Below, in pieces: positions 17,309-25,460 of a DNA stretch of 64,000 bases; the first letter of the stretch is position 1; every line of letters starts with the position of its first letter. The notes under the pieces are model-generated. The model searched no databases and was not told where the DNA came from. It saw nothing but the letters and a program-made list of their open reading frames with translations. The position numbers and the translations under genes are program-made. The stretch spans positions 1,178,001 through 1,242,000 of the forward strand of contig NZ_JAUFQG010000006.1 of NCBI RefSeq assembly GCF_030409605.1. The letters run 5' to 3'. The DNA comes from Simiduia curdlanivorans (GTDB lineage Bacteria > Pseudomonadota > Gammaproteobacteria > Pseudomonadales > Cellvibrionaceae).

Positions 17309-18364
17309 CTAAAGCTCGGCGTCGCCATCGAGCGCAGCAATGCGCACCAGCTCTGGACCTTGAAAATGCGCCTGCCGCAAGGCCTGCAATAGATCGGCAT
17401 CCACCGACCCGCCGCCGCCGCTGGCCAGCAGCGATTGCAACTCGATCTGATAACCGTCTACCCGCGCCTGCCACTGTTGGTTTTCTTGATCTACCAGCGC
17501 CAAGCGCTGCGCCGCGTCTTCGCCATAGGCTTTTACGCGTGTGCTGTAGAGGGTTTCTGGGTCAGCCCCTTGAGCAACAAGCGCCTTCTCCTCGGCTCTA
17601 ACCCGCGCCACGAGACTAGCCTGTGTTTCAGAAGCGACTATCCAGTCCGGCGCCTGCTCATCGATATCCAACAGGGCAGTTTGTTGCTGCTCGGGCGTGA
17701 GCCGTGGGTCAGCAATAACCCGCGCTCGCTGCATTTGGTAGTCATCGTATTGATCGTCCTGAAGAAATAGTGCCGCGCTGTCTGCCTCGGAAAAAAAGCG
17801 CAGGCGCTCGGCTTGCACTAGCTGTTTCATTTGCGCGACTCGAGCCAACTCATACCCCTTGCCAGAGTTAGCGCTAATAAAATCATTTTTTACCTCGCCT
17901 AAATAATTTCGGTATTGTAAATAAGATTCCATTAACGCTAGCGCCTTATCCAAATTCGCGCCTGCCAATTGCGTCTGCAGCGCATGATGGATGCGCGCCA
18001 CTATATTATCTAAGGACTCTTCGCCCAGTGCCGACAAGTAGTGTTCGAATAAAAATCTTATTTTTCCATCAACCACCAACTCGCCCTGGTCATTAACGGT
18101 CAAGGATTCGGGCGCTGGCTGCCCGGCCAAGGATGCGGGTAGGGTTTGAATAAAGGCCGCAAAGGCCAGATCGGGTTCAGAAGCCGTTTCAACCAGCGCC
18201 GTAATGGCTTCTGGCGCCAGTGTTTTTTCGCCCACGAAGACAATTTCAGCGGCATTAACAGAGGGTTGTTCGGCAACCGAAGGGCGGGCTCCCTGTTCGC
18301 TAAAAAACTGAACGACACCCAGACCAGTGATAACACAGGCGCTAAAAATGAGAGACTTTTTCAT
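17309..18364 (-). CDS. lifO: Lipase foldase (lipase-specific chaperone, Lif)
   Basis: 351 residues. One N-terminal membrane anchor (LIFSACVITGLGVVQFF), an Ala/Pro/Glu-rich linker, then the helical Lif domain. The region IRFLFEHYLSALGE corresponds to the family motif RxxFDY(F/C)L(S/T)A, here with EH in place of DY. Also typical are LMESYLQYRNYLGE and the closing LRQAHFQGPELVRIAALD. Lif folds its cognate lipase in the periplasm before type II export. The lipase gene lies 84 bases upstream on the same strand. Confidence 0.9.
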   Translation of the reverse strand: MKKSLIFSACVITGLGVVQFFSEQGARPSVAEQPSVNAAEIVFVGEKTLAPEAITALVETASEPDLAFAAFIQTLPASLAGQPAPESLTVNDQGELVVDGKIRFLFEHYLSALGEESLDNIVARIHHALQTQLAGANLDKALALMESYLQYRNYLGEVKNDFISANSGKGYELARVAQMKQLVQAERLRFFSEADSAALFLQDDQYDDYQMQRARVIADPRLTPEQQQTALLDIDEQAPDWIVASETQASLVARVRAEEKALVAQGADPETLYSTRVKAYGEDAAQRLALVDQENQQWQARVDGYQIELQSLLASGGGGSVDADLLQALRQAHFQGPELVRIAALDGDAEL

Positions 18365-18448
18365 AATCTATTCGTTGCATTGAATAACATAGGTATTGGG
18401 GCCGCGGCGCAGCCCCGATACTTTTAAGAGGTTTTGCCGGTACAACGG

Positions 18449-19435
18449 CTACAGGCCGGCAGCCTTCAAACGCCGCGCGTGCTCGACATAAATTTGCACG
18501 GGATTAGACGACCAAAGCCCACGCAAGCCAAACATGCCATTGATTTCATCGGCGTGGTTAAGCGTGTAGTCATCGCGAATAACTTTGCCCATGTGAGATG
18601 AACAGCGCCCCACTAAGCCATCGTTAGATTCACCAATGGCGAGCCATGTAACACTCAACAACCCATCGGCTAAGTCGAGCACATTAGAGTCGAACAGCGG
18701 CGTGTAAATACCACTCCAGGAGTAATAGCGCACCCCATTCACCTGATGCGCACCGTCGTTCACCGAATAATTTTTAACATAGTTAGGCCACCACCAAGAA
18801 CCGGCATTGTAAGTGGGCGTGGTTTTACAACTGCCAGTGCGCAAACCTTGCGGATGAATAGCATTGAAGGCCTTTGCGCCTTGGGTATTTAACGACTCTA
18901 ACGAACCCATGGCATTTTGTTGTTGCGAAGTATCACCAGAAAGCGCAGCCAACAACACCCCTACGGCGTTACCAATGGCCAAGGTTGGCCCCTCCAAGGG
19001 CGAATCTTTAATTAGATCGGCCACTGGCGAACCAAAGTGCGGCGAGCCCACAGAGGTAACAGAGGCGACCAAATCCGGCCTTACGGAAGCCACATAGCGC
19101 GCCGTTGGCCCGCCTTGCGAGTGACCGATTAAATTCACCTTGGCGGCACCGGTTACGGCCAATAATTGCTGTACATAGGCCAGTAACTCTTCGCCTCTAG
19201 CGGCATTGCTTTCGTAACCCGTTACCTGTGGTGTATACACAGCGTTAGCGCCAACACCGCGCAAGGCGCCTTTAACACCGTAGAAATAATCGGCCAGAAT
19301 GCTGTCAAAACCCGAAAGCCCATGCACTAACACGATGGGGTATTTTGTTTTTCCGGTGCTATCGGCACTGAATGCCTGGGGAATTGAAAAACTACAACCG
19401 AGAAGCACCAACACCAATACAAGTTTGATTTTCAT
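18449..19435 (-). CDS. lipA: Secreted triacylglycerol lipase, family I (foldase-dependent)
   Basis: 328 residues with a signal peptide (VLVLVLLGCSFSIPQAFSA, cut near residue 23). The mature start YPIVLVHGLSGFDS has the oxyanion-hole HGL. The nucleophile is Ser106 in GHSQGG; probable triad partners are Asp272 in ESNDGLVG and His294 in LNHADEING, which is also near the expected calcium site. True lipases of this family need the Lif foldase, encoded immediately downstream, and leave by the type II secretion system. A second unrelated lipase gene lies upstream. Confidence 0.93.
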   Translation of the reverse strand: MKIKLVLVLVLLGCSFSIPQAFSADSTGKTKYPIVLVHGLSGFDSILADYFYGVKGALRGVGANAVYTPQVTGYESNAARGEELLAYVQQLLAVTGAAKVNLIGHSQGGPTARYVASVRPDLVASVTSVGSPHFGSPVADLIKDSPLEGPTLAIGNAVGVLLAALSGDTSQQQNAMGSLESLNTQGAKAFNAIHPQGLRTGSCKTTPTYNAGSWWWPNYVKNYSVNDGAHQVNGVRYYSWSGIYTPLFDSNVLDLADGLLSVTWLAIGESNDGLVGRCSSHMGKVIRDDYTLNHADEINGMFGLRGLWSSNPVQIYVEHARRLKAAGL

Positions 19436-19975
19436 TGCACGTCCTTACTTGAGGTTTATTTTTATATTTATTTTTCTGAGCGCATCTTTTACCCCATTGC
19501 GGAGCCTAAACGCCTCAACATCCTCAGAACAATTCAGTCACACGATCGACAACATCGCACTACCAAGTTGTTCGTGGCTACCTCTGTTACCGCCCACGCG
19601 AGCTGCTTGAATGTAAAAAAACAATAGTGAGGTTGTCTGGTAAAGACAATTTGGAGGTGCGCTTTTTTGTGACGGATCGGTCATCGTTACTGAAAGTAAA
19701 GAGTGACCAAGGAGTCCGGTAAAACCCCGGTAACTGACGGGCAATTGGTAACACTGGCTAACACGAACGTACCTACTGCAATAAGTACACGCGGTGTACT
19801 GCAGTCATCCACCGGTCGCCCGATTACCGCCACGCGAAGTCTTCAAATGAAAATTCAACCCTGCGCGGGATATAAACCAAACAGGGCAACTCTTCATGGC
19901 ATCGAAAAGTAGCGAAAAAAAAGGCGACCGAAGGGCCGCCAAGAGGTCACTGAGATAACCGAGGTAAACACAGAC
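19436..19975. promoter_or_regulatory. Long lipase upstream region with an inverted repeat at 19784-19800
   Basis: The gap between the two lipase genes has no convincing gene. At 19784-19800 it contains AGTACAC-GCG-GTGTACT, a perfect 7+3+7 inverted repeat that could be an operator about 350 bases before lipA. The remainder shows only the terminator at 19915-19940. Confidence 0.35.
19915..19940 (-). terminator. Intrinsic terminator of the second lipase gene
   Basis: On the minus strand GGCGGCC-CTTC-GGTCGCC forms a seven-pair stem followed directly by eight T. It lies 36 bases after the stop codon. Confidence 0.88.
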
Positions 19976-20677
19976 TCACAGGAGATTAACTTGTTCGGTC
20001 GCGGTATAGCTCTGCAAACCGAAGTGGCCGTAATTAAAACTAAAGCTCTGCGTCTCGCCGGCGATTTGACTCGAATGGACACCATAAATTAGGCAGCTGC
20101 CGGTACCGCAGACAATTTGATCCACCCAACTTTTCATGGAATAAACACGAGCGCCCAACGTTTTTCCATAGAGCCAATCTAAAAACGGGCTAGACACCGA
20201 AAGACCCTGTGCACCACAAGTTGTACTGTACACATAGAAAGGATAAACACCGCAGGACATCAAGCCCCGGTAGGCACCGGCAATACCCACAAAAGCGTCG
20301 ACCTTAGACGCCATATTGAGCTTAATAATCTGCTGCGCTACCAAGGTCACTCCCATTGAATGACCAATAACATCAACCTTGCCCGTGCAAGATTGCGCGA
20401 GCGCAGAACTTAACGCATTTTTTACCGGCGTTTCCTCGGAGCCGCTATGATTGTTACAAGCCGCGCAGGTTTTTGAGCCCCAATCGGGGCGAAATATCTG
20501 GTTGGCAGCCCAACCTCGCGCACGCAGTTCATTATAAGTGGCAGACCAGTCTGAGGGCGAGCCGGCGTTACCATGCACCAGCACCACATTATCTTTGCAC
20601 GCGGCCTGGGCCAACACCGAGAAACTGAACAGAAGAATAGAAACTAAAGTAAACAGTGGGAATGGACGTTGCTTCAT
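19976..20677 (-). CDS. Secreted small lipase/esterase, alpha/beta hydrolase
   Basis: 233 residues from the ATG at 20677; an upstream in-frame start at 20695 would only lengthen the signal peptide. The signal FTLVSILLFSFSVLAQA is followed by the hydrolase core NVVLVHGNAGSPSDWSATY and the nucleophile Ser in VIGHSMGVTLVAQQI. The closing YGVHSSQIAGETQSF and NYGHFGL supply a plausible catalytic His. Six or more cysteines (CAAC, TTCGAQ, CGTGSC) suggest extracellular disulfides. It resembles short Bacillus-type and class 2 lipases. It neighbours lipA/lif but shows no sign of needing the foldase. Terminated by its own hairpin. Confidence 0.8.
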   Translation of the reverse strand: MKQRPFPLFTLVSILLFSFSVLAQAACKDNVVLVHGNAGSPSDWSATYNELRARGWAANQIFRPDWGSKTCAACNNHSGSEETPVKNALSSALAQSCTGKVDVIGHSMGVTLVAQQIIKLNMASKVDAFVGIAGAYRGLMSCGVYPFYVYSTTCGAQGLSVSSPFLDWLYGKTLGARVYSMKSWVDQIVCGTGSCLIYGVHSSQIAGETQSFSFNYGHFGLQSYTATEQVNLL

Positions 20678-20911
20678 CTTAACTACCCTAACCAAGGCAC
20701 GACTTTTTGCGTCTGCAAAATCTATCGTGCACCATGAAAAGAATCACAGATTCATCTACATCGTTACTAAAAATTAAGCTGTGAAATTATTGTTATATCA
20801 ACGCCCTAAACGCTACACCCTGAAACAGGGCATGGCGACTAGACCAAAGTAGCATGCTGACTAGAATGTAAGGCTAGGGGGCTGAACTTGCGGTTTGCTA
20901 AGCAAAAAATC

Positions 20912-21592
20912 TCAGAATTTTTTTCCAACCGTTATAAAGTACTGCGGATGATTGAACTGCATCTCGCCGGCATCACCGAAATCCAGCTTAGCATTAAGCT
21001 GGCGCAGGCTAGCGCCAAGGGTAATATCACTGTCGAATAGGATATCGACACCTAGCTTGCCGTAAAAGCCCAACGCGCCCTTGGTGTGCCTGCCTGCGGA
21101 GGAAACCACGACAGTTCCAGATTGCGGCGTTGGCACCGGCTCGCTATCGTCTACATCTAATGAGCCGATAAGCAATGCCGGCCCGGCACTGGCATAAAAT
21201 CGTAAGTGATCGCCCAGATGAATACCGGTGTAAGCGCCCATATAAAGATCAACCAGCCAAAACTCATTATCAATCTTCGCCGCAACAGCGCCGCCGTTAT
21301 TACCCGCAGCCGCGACATAACTGGTATCGTTTTTAAACGACACTAAACCGCCAGTCTCGTAGCCGTACTCAAGCGCTGCGTCGCCAAAGTTCATCTGCAC
21401 AGCACCGCCGCCATATAACAAATCACCTAAGTCTGCTGCCAAGGGTTCGCCACTGGTATCCTCGTCTATCTGCCAAACATCCTCAGCCTGTAACCAGCCA
21501 ACCACGCCCTGTAAATAACGCTCATTAGGCTCAGCTTGACATAAACCTGCACACAACAATGCCGTGGAAAAAACAACGGATACTTTTACCAT
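20912..21592 (-). CDS. Predicted outer-membrane beta-barrel protein
   Basis: 226 residues with a signal peptide (VSVVFSTALLCAGLCQA). The mature part has alternating hydrophobic strands (DNEFWLVDLYMGAYTGI, LRFYASAGPALLIGS, GFYGKLGVDILFD, QYFITVGKKF) and ends in Phe, the usual BAM recognition residue. About eight strands, similar in size to OmpW or OmpA-type barrels. No specific ligand can be named. It is transcribed alone, downstream of nothing obvious. Confidence 0.7.
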   Translation of the reverse strand: MVKVSVVFSTALLCAGLCQAEPNERYLQGVVGWLQAEDVWQIDEDTSGEPLAADLGDLLYGGGAVQMNFGDAALEYGYETGGLVSFKNDTSYVAAAGNNGGAVAAKIDNEFWLVDLYMGAYTGIHLGDHLRFYASAGPALLIGSLDVDDSEPVPTPQSGTVVVSSAGRHTKGALGFYGKLGVDILFDSDITLGASLRQLNAKLDFGDAGEMQFNHPQYFITVGKKF

Positions 21593-21702
21593 GATAAGGT
21601 TACACTCCCTGTAAAAATTAACAGTCAGAAATAAACAGTTTGCATTATAAACCTATAATAAGAGCCATATAGCAAGCCTATACAAATAAGCGTGTTAAAT
21701 TT

Positions 21703-23496
21703 TTATTCGCCAAAAACCACTTGCCACCCAGCTTTCGCCAGTAAATTCAATTTTCTAACCGTAAAACCATCAGCCTGTACCGGTTCGCCATCGATGAAGG
21801 TACTCACTACGCTTAACTCAGTCCATTCACTTACAGGCTGCGCTAATGGGTTACCATTAAGCAAAGTGAAGTCTGCTTTTTTCCCAACCGCGATACTACC
21901 CAAATTATCTTCTTCAAAAATTTGCCAAGCCGCATCTAGGGTTAGCATCCTGATTACTTGCTCAGGACTGACTTGTTGATCGGCGCCAATCACAACATCA
22001 CTTAATTGGCTCGTGCGCGTGACCGAAGTTTGCATTGCCTTGAATACATTCAACGGCGAGCTCGGGCTATCGGTGTGAAAGCTTACCTTGTGGCCAGCAG
22101 TTAAGGCCCAAGCCTGTGGCATAAACCGTTCGGATCGCTCAGGTCCAATAATGAAGTCACGGAGGGCTTCACCATAATAGCGAATATGTTCAATGTAAAA
22201 CGAAGTGGTCACGCCTAGTTGCTTAGCGCGCGCTAGTTGCGATTGGGTGATAAGCGCAAGGTGCTCCATGCGATGGCGATGATCAATGCGCGGGTTCTTA
22301 ACTGCTGCAAGCGCGACGGCATTCAAAAACTGATCCACCGCACGCTCACCCTGCGCATGCGCACTGATTTGCCAACCGGCATCGTGATAGTGCTGCACTA
22401 ACGCATTCAGCTCGGCATCGCTGTAGGTTAAATGGCCGCGACTCGCAGTGGGAATACCCAAGCTTTTTTGGCTTAACTCTGTGTCGAGATAGGGCTCTGC
22501 CATTGCCATGCCACCGGCATAAGGCGAGCCATCAATCCATAACTTCACCCCCAGCACAGCAAATCTTTCACTGCCTTGATGAGGGCCATAGTCATTGCTT
22601 GTCGCATTCGCGGCATCAAGTGTGTGTGCGAGCGGGTAAGTCCGCAACCGAACCGGTGCACCGATATAGTCGGTGGCAAACTGAATTGCTTCAATGGTTT
22701 GAGGCATGAGAGGTTGCAGTCCCGGCGCGACAATTGTTGTGTAGCCTGCACGCGCATAAGCTTGGATCTGGTTTTCTAATAAATATTGATAGGCTGCCCG
22801 CGGATATCTGGGTGTAACCTTTTTAAAATACGCGATGGCGGGAATCTCAATCACGGTGCCGGTTAACTCGCCTTCTGCATCTTTTTCAAAGGCTCCGCCA
22901 TTGGGGTCGGGCGTATTCTTGGTCACGCCCGCTAACGCAAACGCCTGACTATTGGCAAACGCCGTGTGCAGTGTTTGAGTAATAATGAGTAATGGGTTGT
23001 TTGGCGCTATCTCATCTAATTGCGCCATCGTCGGCGCCGCTAAGTCATTGAGCATGGCCGGGTCCCAGCCATAGGCAATCACCCAATCGCCTGCACTCGC
23101 ACTCGCCACACCCTCGCGCAAACTACGCCACACGGCATCTGAATTCCGATGGTTAAAACCCGACACATCGACCGTTTGCCCCATCAATGCCGACAATATC
23201 GGGTGCGTATGCGCGTCGATAAAACCCGGTAATAAGGTATTGCCAGCAAGATCGACCCAATCAGTTTTGTCGTTCGCGTACGCTCTCGCCAGCACAAGAT
23301 CACCGGCAAAGATTATCTTCCCTTCTTTAATCGCCACGGCTTGTACAAGGGGCTGCTCATCATTAACCGTAAGAATAGTGCCACCTGAAAAAATGCGATC
23401 CGCCACTAGGTCATGGTGATTGGAAGTTGCACCTAAACAAGTACTAAAAAATACGAGGGCAATGGCAAGGAATTTGAAATTATTCGGCATAATCAC
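21703..23496 (-). CDS. Exported amidohydrolase, YtcJ-like (Amidohydro_3)
   Basis: 597 residues. A signal peptide (FLAIALVFFSTCLGA) precedes ADRIFSGGTILTVNDEQPLVQAVAI and the metal-binding signature LLPGFIDAHTHPI. Later metal or catalytic elements are QISAHAQGERAVDQFL, HRHRMEHLALI and the closing SFHTDSPSSP and GKKADFTLLNGNPL. YtcJ-type enzymes are metal-dependent hydrolases of N-acyl or cyclic amide substrates; the substrate here is unknown. The export signal suggests a periplasmic enzyme. It is not clearly linked to neighbours. Confidence 0.85.
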   Translation of the reverse strand: MIMPNNFKFLAIALVFFSTCLGATSNHHDLVADRIFSGGTILTVNDEQPLVQAVAIKEGKIIFAGDLVLARAYANDKTDWVDLAGNTLLPGFIDAHTHPILSALMGQTVDVSGFNHRNSDAVWRSLREGVASASAGDWVIAYGWDPAMLNDLAAPTMAQLDEIAPNNPLLIITQTLHTAFANSQAFALAGVTKNTPDPNGGAFEKDAEGELTGTVIEIPAIAYFKKVTPRYPRAAYQYLLENQIQAYARAGYTTIVAPGLQPLMPQTIEAIQFATDYIGAPVRLRTYPLAHTLDAANATSNDYGPHQGSERFAVLGVKLWIDGSPYAGGMAMAEPYLDTELSQKSLGIPTASRGHLTYSDAELNALVQHYHDAGWQISAHAQGERAVDQFLNAVALAAVKNPRIDHRHRMEHLALITQSQLARAKQLGVTTSFYIEHIRYYGEALRDFIIGPERSERFMPQAWALTAGHKVSFHTDSPSSPLNVFKAMQTSVTRTSQLSDVVIGADQQVSPEQVIRMLTLDAAWQIFEEDNLGSIAVGKKADFTLLNGNPLAQPVSEWTELSVVSTFIDGEPVQADGFTVRKLNLLAKAGWQVVFGE

Positions 23497-23528
23497 CTTA
23501 ATTTACGGCGCATGACGGCCATCATTAT

Positions 23529-24152
23529 TTATGGCACCGAGTGAGGTTTCGGGCTCAACAGTTCATCTAAGGTCAACTTATAACTGGGCGCAAAAACCTG
23601 TAGGAAATATTCTACTTCGGGCAATTGGTAACTCGCCAAGCGCCCCTGAATATCCTCGGCGGCTTTCCTGAACTCTTGATTACCGGTGGCCAACTCAGCT
23701 TGGCATTTTAGATAAGCCGATAGCGTGTCGGCGGCTTTAATCAATTTTTTGTGCTCGGTGGGCAATTGCGACTCAAGCATCACCGCGGCAAAATCTGCCT
23801 GCAATGCTTTTGGCAGCAAACTCACAAGTTCACTTTCTGCTTCGTGCTCAATAGCCTTATAGGCCGTCTGAATGGCAGACGAATGATATTTAATTGGCGA
23901 CGGCATATCGCCAGTGATGACTTCGCTGCAATCGTGGTACAGAGACGCGGCAGCTAACGCATTGGCATCCACATGACCATTAAAAATGCGGTTGCGGATA
24001 ATGCCCAGTGCGTGCGCGATGGTGGCCACCTCCCAACTGTGCTCCATGACATTTTCTGGAATAGCATTGCGCTTTAAGCCCCAGCGAATAATCCAGCGAA
24101 TTTTACTGATGTAGGCAAAGAAGTGGCTCTTAATGTCAGCTGTTGCAGTCAT
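23529..24152 (-). CDS. yfbR: 5'-deoxynucleotidase YfbR-like (HD domain)
   Basis: 207 residues from the ATG at 24152. The protein aligns along its length with YfbR: SHFFAYISKIRWIIRWGLKR, ENVMEHSWEVATIAHALG, LYHDCSEVITGDMPSPIKY, KAADTLSAYLKC, EYFLQVFAPSYKLTLDE. The His and Asp of the HD metal site (MEHS, YHD) are present. YfbR removes phosphate from deoxynucleoside 5'-monophosphates in dNTP homeostasis. The frame can be read 26 codons further upstream, but that lies inside the preceding methyltransferase gene; the two overlap by 17 bases, implying translational coupling. Confidence 0.92.
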   Translation of the reverse strand: MTATADIKSHFFAYISKIRWIIRWGLKRNAIPENVMEHSWEVATIAHALGIIRNRIFNGHVDANALAAASLYHDCSEVITGDMPSPIKYHSSAIQTAYKAIEHEAESELVSLLPKALQADFAAVMLESQLPTEHKKLIKAADTLSAYLKCQAELATGNQEFRKAAEDIQGRLASYQLPEVEYFLQVFAPSYKLTLDELLSPKPHSVP

Positions 24153-24750
24153 GATGATTATCGCTATTGGTTGTAATGGCTTTAAAACAAGCGGTGTGCC
24201 AAGCCACCTGCTCGCGCCCGTAAATGTCATCTTGCTGCTGCTCGAACACGCAGGTCAAGCCATGCAGACAAGCACTCGCGTTTAATTCAGCAAAGCTAAC
24301 CGGGAAAAAGTTGCGCCCGTCATCAGGGCCAGAACGCAAACTGATCACTAACAGGCCTTCGGGTTTCAATAGCGACCGAACAGAGGCCATCGCGGTGTGA
24401 CGCTGTACCTGATTGAGGTGCATCCACACGGCGCTAATTAACACTAAATCACATTGCACCTCCATCTGCTTAAGGCGCGACAAATGCGGCAAGCTATCGT
24501 CGAGCCAACGAATAGTCGCGGGGCTCTGCGCGCTCGCCAGAGCCCGCAACCCGGGCGCAGGTTCAACCGCCGTCACGGTCCAACCCAAACGGCTTAACCA
24601 AGTCGCATCGCGACCGGCGCCAGCGCCGATATCGCAGGCTTGCCCCGGCACTGGCGGCAACAAATGCCGCCAGTGGGCATGCACGGCTTCGGCGCTTACC
24701 CCCCGATACTGGGCAAATAAGCGCAGACTGTGTTGGTCGTAATAATTCAT
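24136..24750 (-). CDS. SAM-dependent class I methyltransferase
   Basis: 204 residues from the ATG at 24750 (MNYYDQHSLRLFAQYRGV); a GTG at 24819 would add 23 residues without family similarity. Motif I is ACDIGAGAGRDATWL, motif post-I is VTAVEPAPGL, and motif II/III regions are CDLVLISAVWMHL and LLKPEGLLVISLRSG. The FPVSFAELN and HTACFK end is common in uncharacterised members. The substrate is unknown. It precedes and overlaps yfbR, so the two are probably one transcript. Confidence 0.85.
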   Translation of the reverse strand: MNYYDQHSLRLFAQYRGVSAEAVHAHWRHLLPPVPGQACDIGAGAGRDATWLSRLGWTVTAVEPAPGLRALASAQSPATIRWLDDSLPHLSRLKQMEVQCDLVLISAVWMHLNQVQRHTAMASVRSLLKPEGLLVISLRSGPDDGRNFFPVSFAELNASACLHGLTCVFEQQQDDIYGREQVAWHTACFKAITTNSDNHHDCNS

Positions 24751-25130
24751 CGCGTTATCGCCCACCGACAAATGCCCCCTTAACCCTGCAGCTTTATCAA
24801 CTCGCGCTACAAGACTCACGTGAACGCCATTAAACCACAGACAACCAAGGCCAATGACTTGAGCGAGACAAGGACCACTGCATCGGCGCCTAAGTTAAGA
24901 CGCGATATAACGCCAGCCACAATTCGGATAAGCGGTACGATAGAACCGCTTAGACCTCTAACCAAGTGTAAAGCCATCACACTTCCGCGAAATGCATACA
25001 TCTATGCGCGCGCCCTGCGACCCCAATAAATTGCAGGTTATAAGATTTTAGAGAATTTTATCGACATATATTTAGAATTTTAACGATTTTAGCGGAAGAC
25101 ATTGAACTTCGCTGTGGCTCGACAAGCGCC

Positions 25131-25173
25131 TTGACAACGTTGTATCAAGGAGACTAGATTTGACAACGTTGTC
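25131..25173 (+). promoter_or_regulatory. Paired palindromic operators in the chitinase promoter region
   Basis: ACAACGTTGT at 25134-25143 and the perfect 12-base palindrome GACAACGTTGTC at 25162-25173 are centred 29 bases apart. The first overlaps a consensus -35 TTGACA (25131-25136), with TAGATT as a possible -10 18 bases on, so the second would cover the transcript start. The same GACAACGTTGTC lies before the laminarinase at 49846. Palindromes with a central CG are typical of LacI-family repressors. The rest of the 24820-25460 gap is AT-rich, with a GTGGGTG-CA-CACCCAC hairpin at 25405-25420 in the leader. Confidence 0.65.
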
Positions 25174-25460
25174 CATCGGCATAGCTGCAAACGAGCAAGT
25201 AGTCGGGCAATCACCATAACAAAACTTGGATGCACTTAGCCTTACCGCAATCCAGGCACAGGGCGTGCCGGTCAGAAACGATCAAGCAATAACAATAAAA
25301 CGAGAGGTACGGCTCAGCTTCGAGCCAATCAATAGGTAGATCTGCGAAGGATAGTCGCAGGCGTCGCGTTATGTGGTAACTGAGGTAATAACCCGGTGTC
25401 CTGAGTGGGTGCACACCCACCGGCTGTCTTCAAATCATTACAGTCACTAAGGATTTAACC

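Noticed and set aside
19538..19744. 68-codon minus-strand frame in the lipase upstream region
   Set aside because: No ribosome site or domain; it spans regulatory-looking DNA.
25220..25460. Possible cyclic-di-GMP riboswitch before the chitinase
   Set aside because: The GEMM landmarks (GAAA tetraloop receptor pair, ACGCAAAGCC) are missing; only generic hairpins are present.
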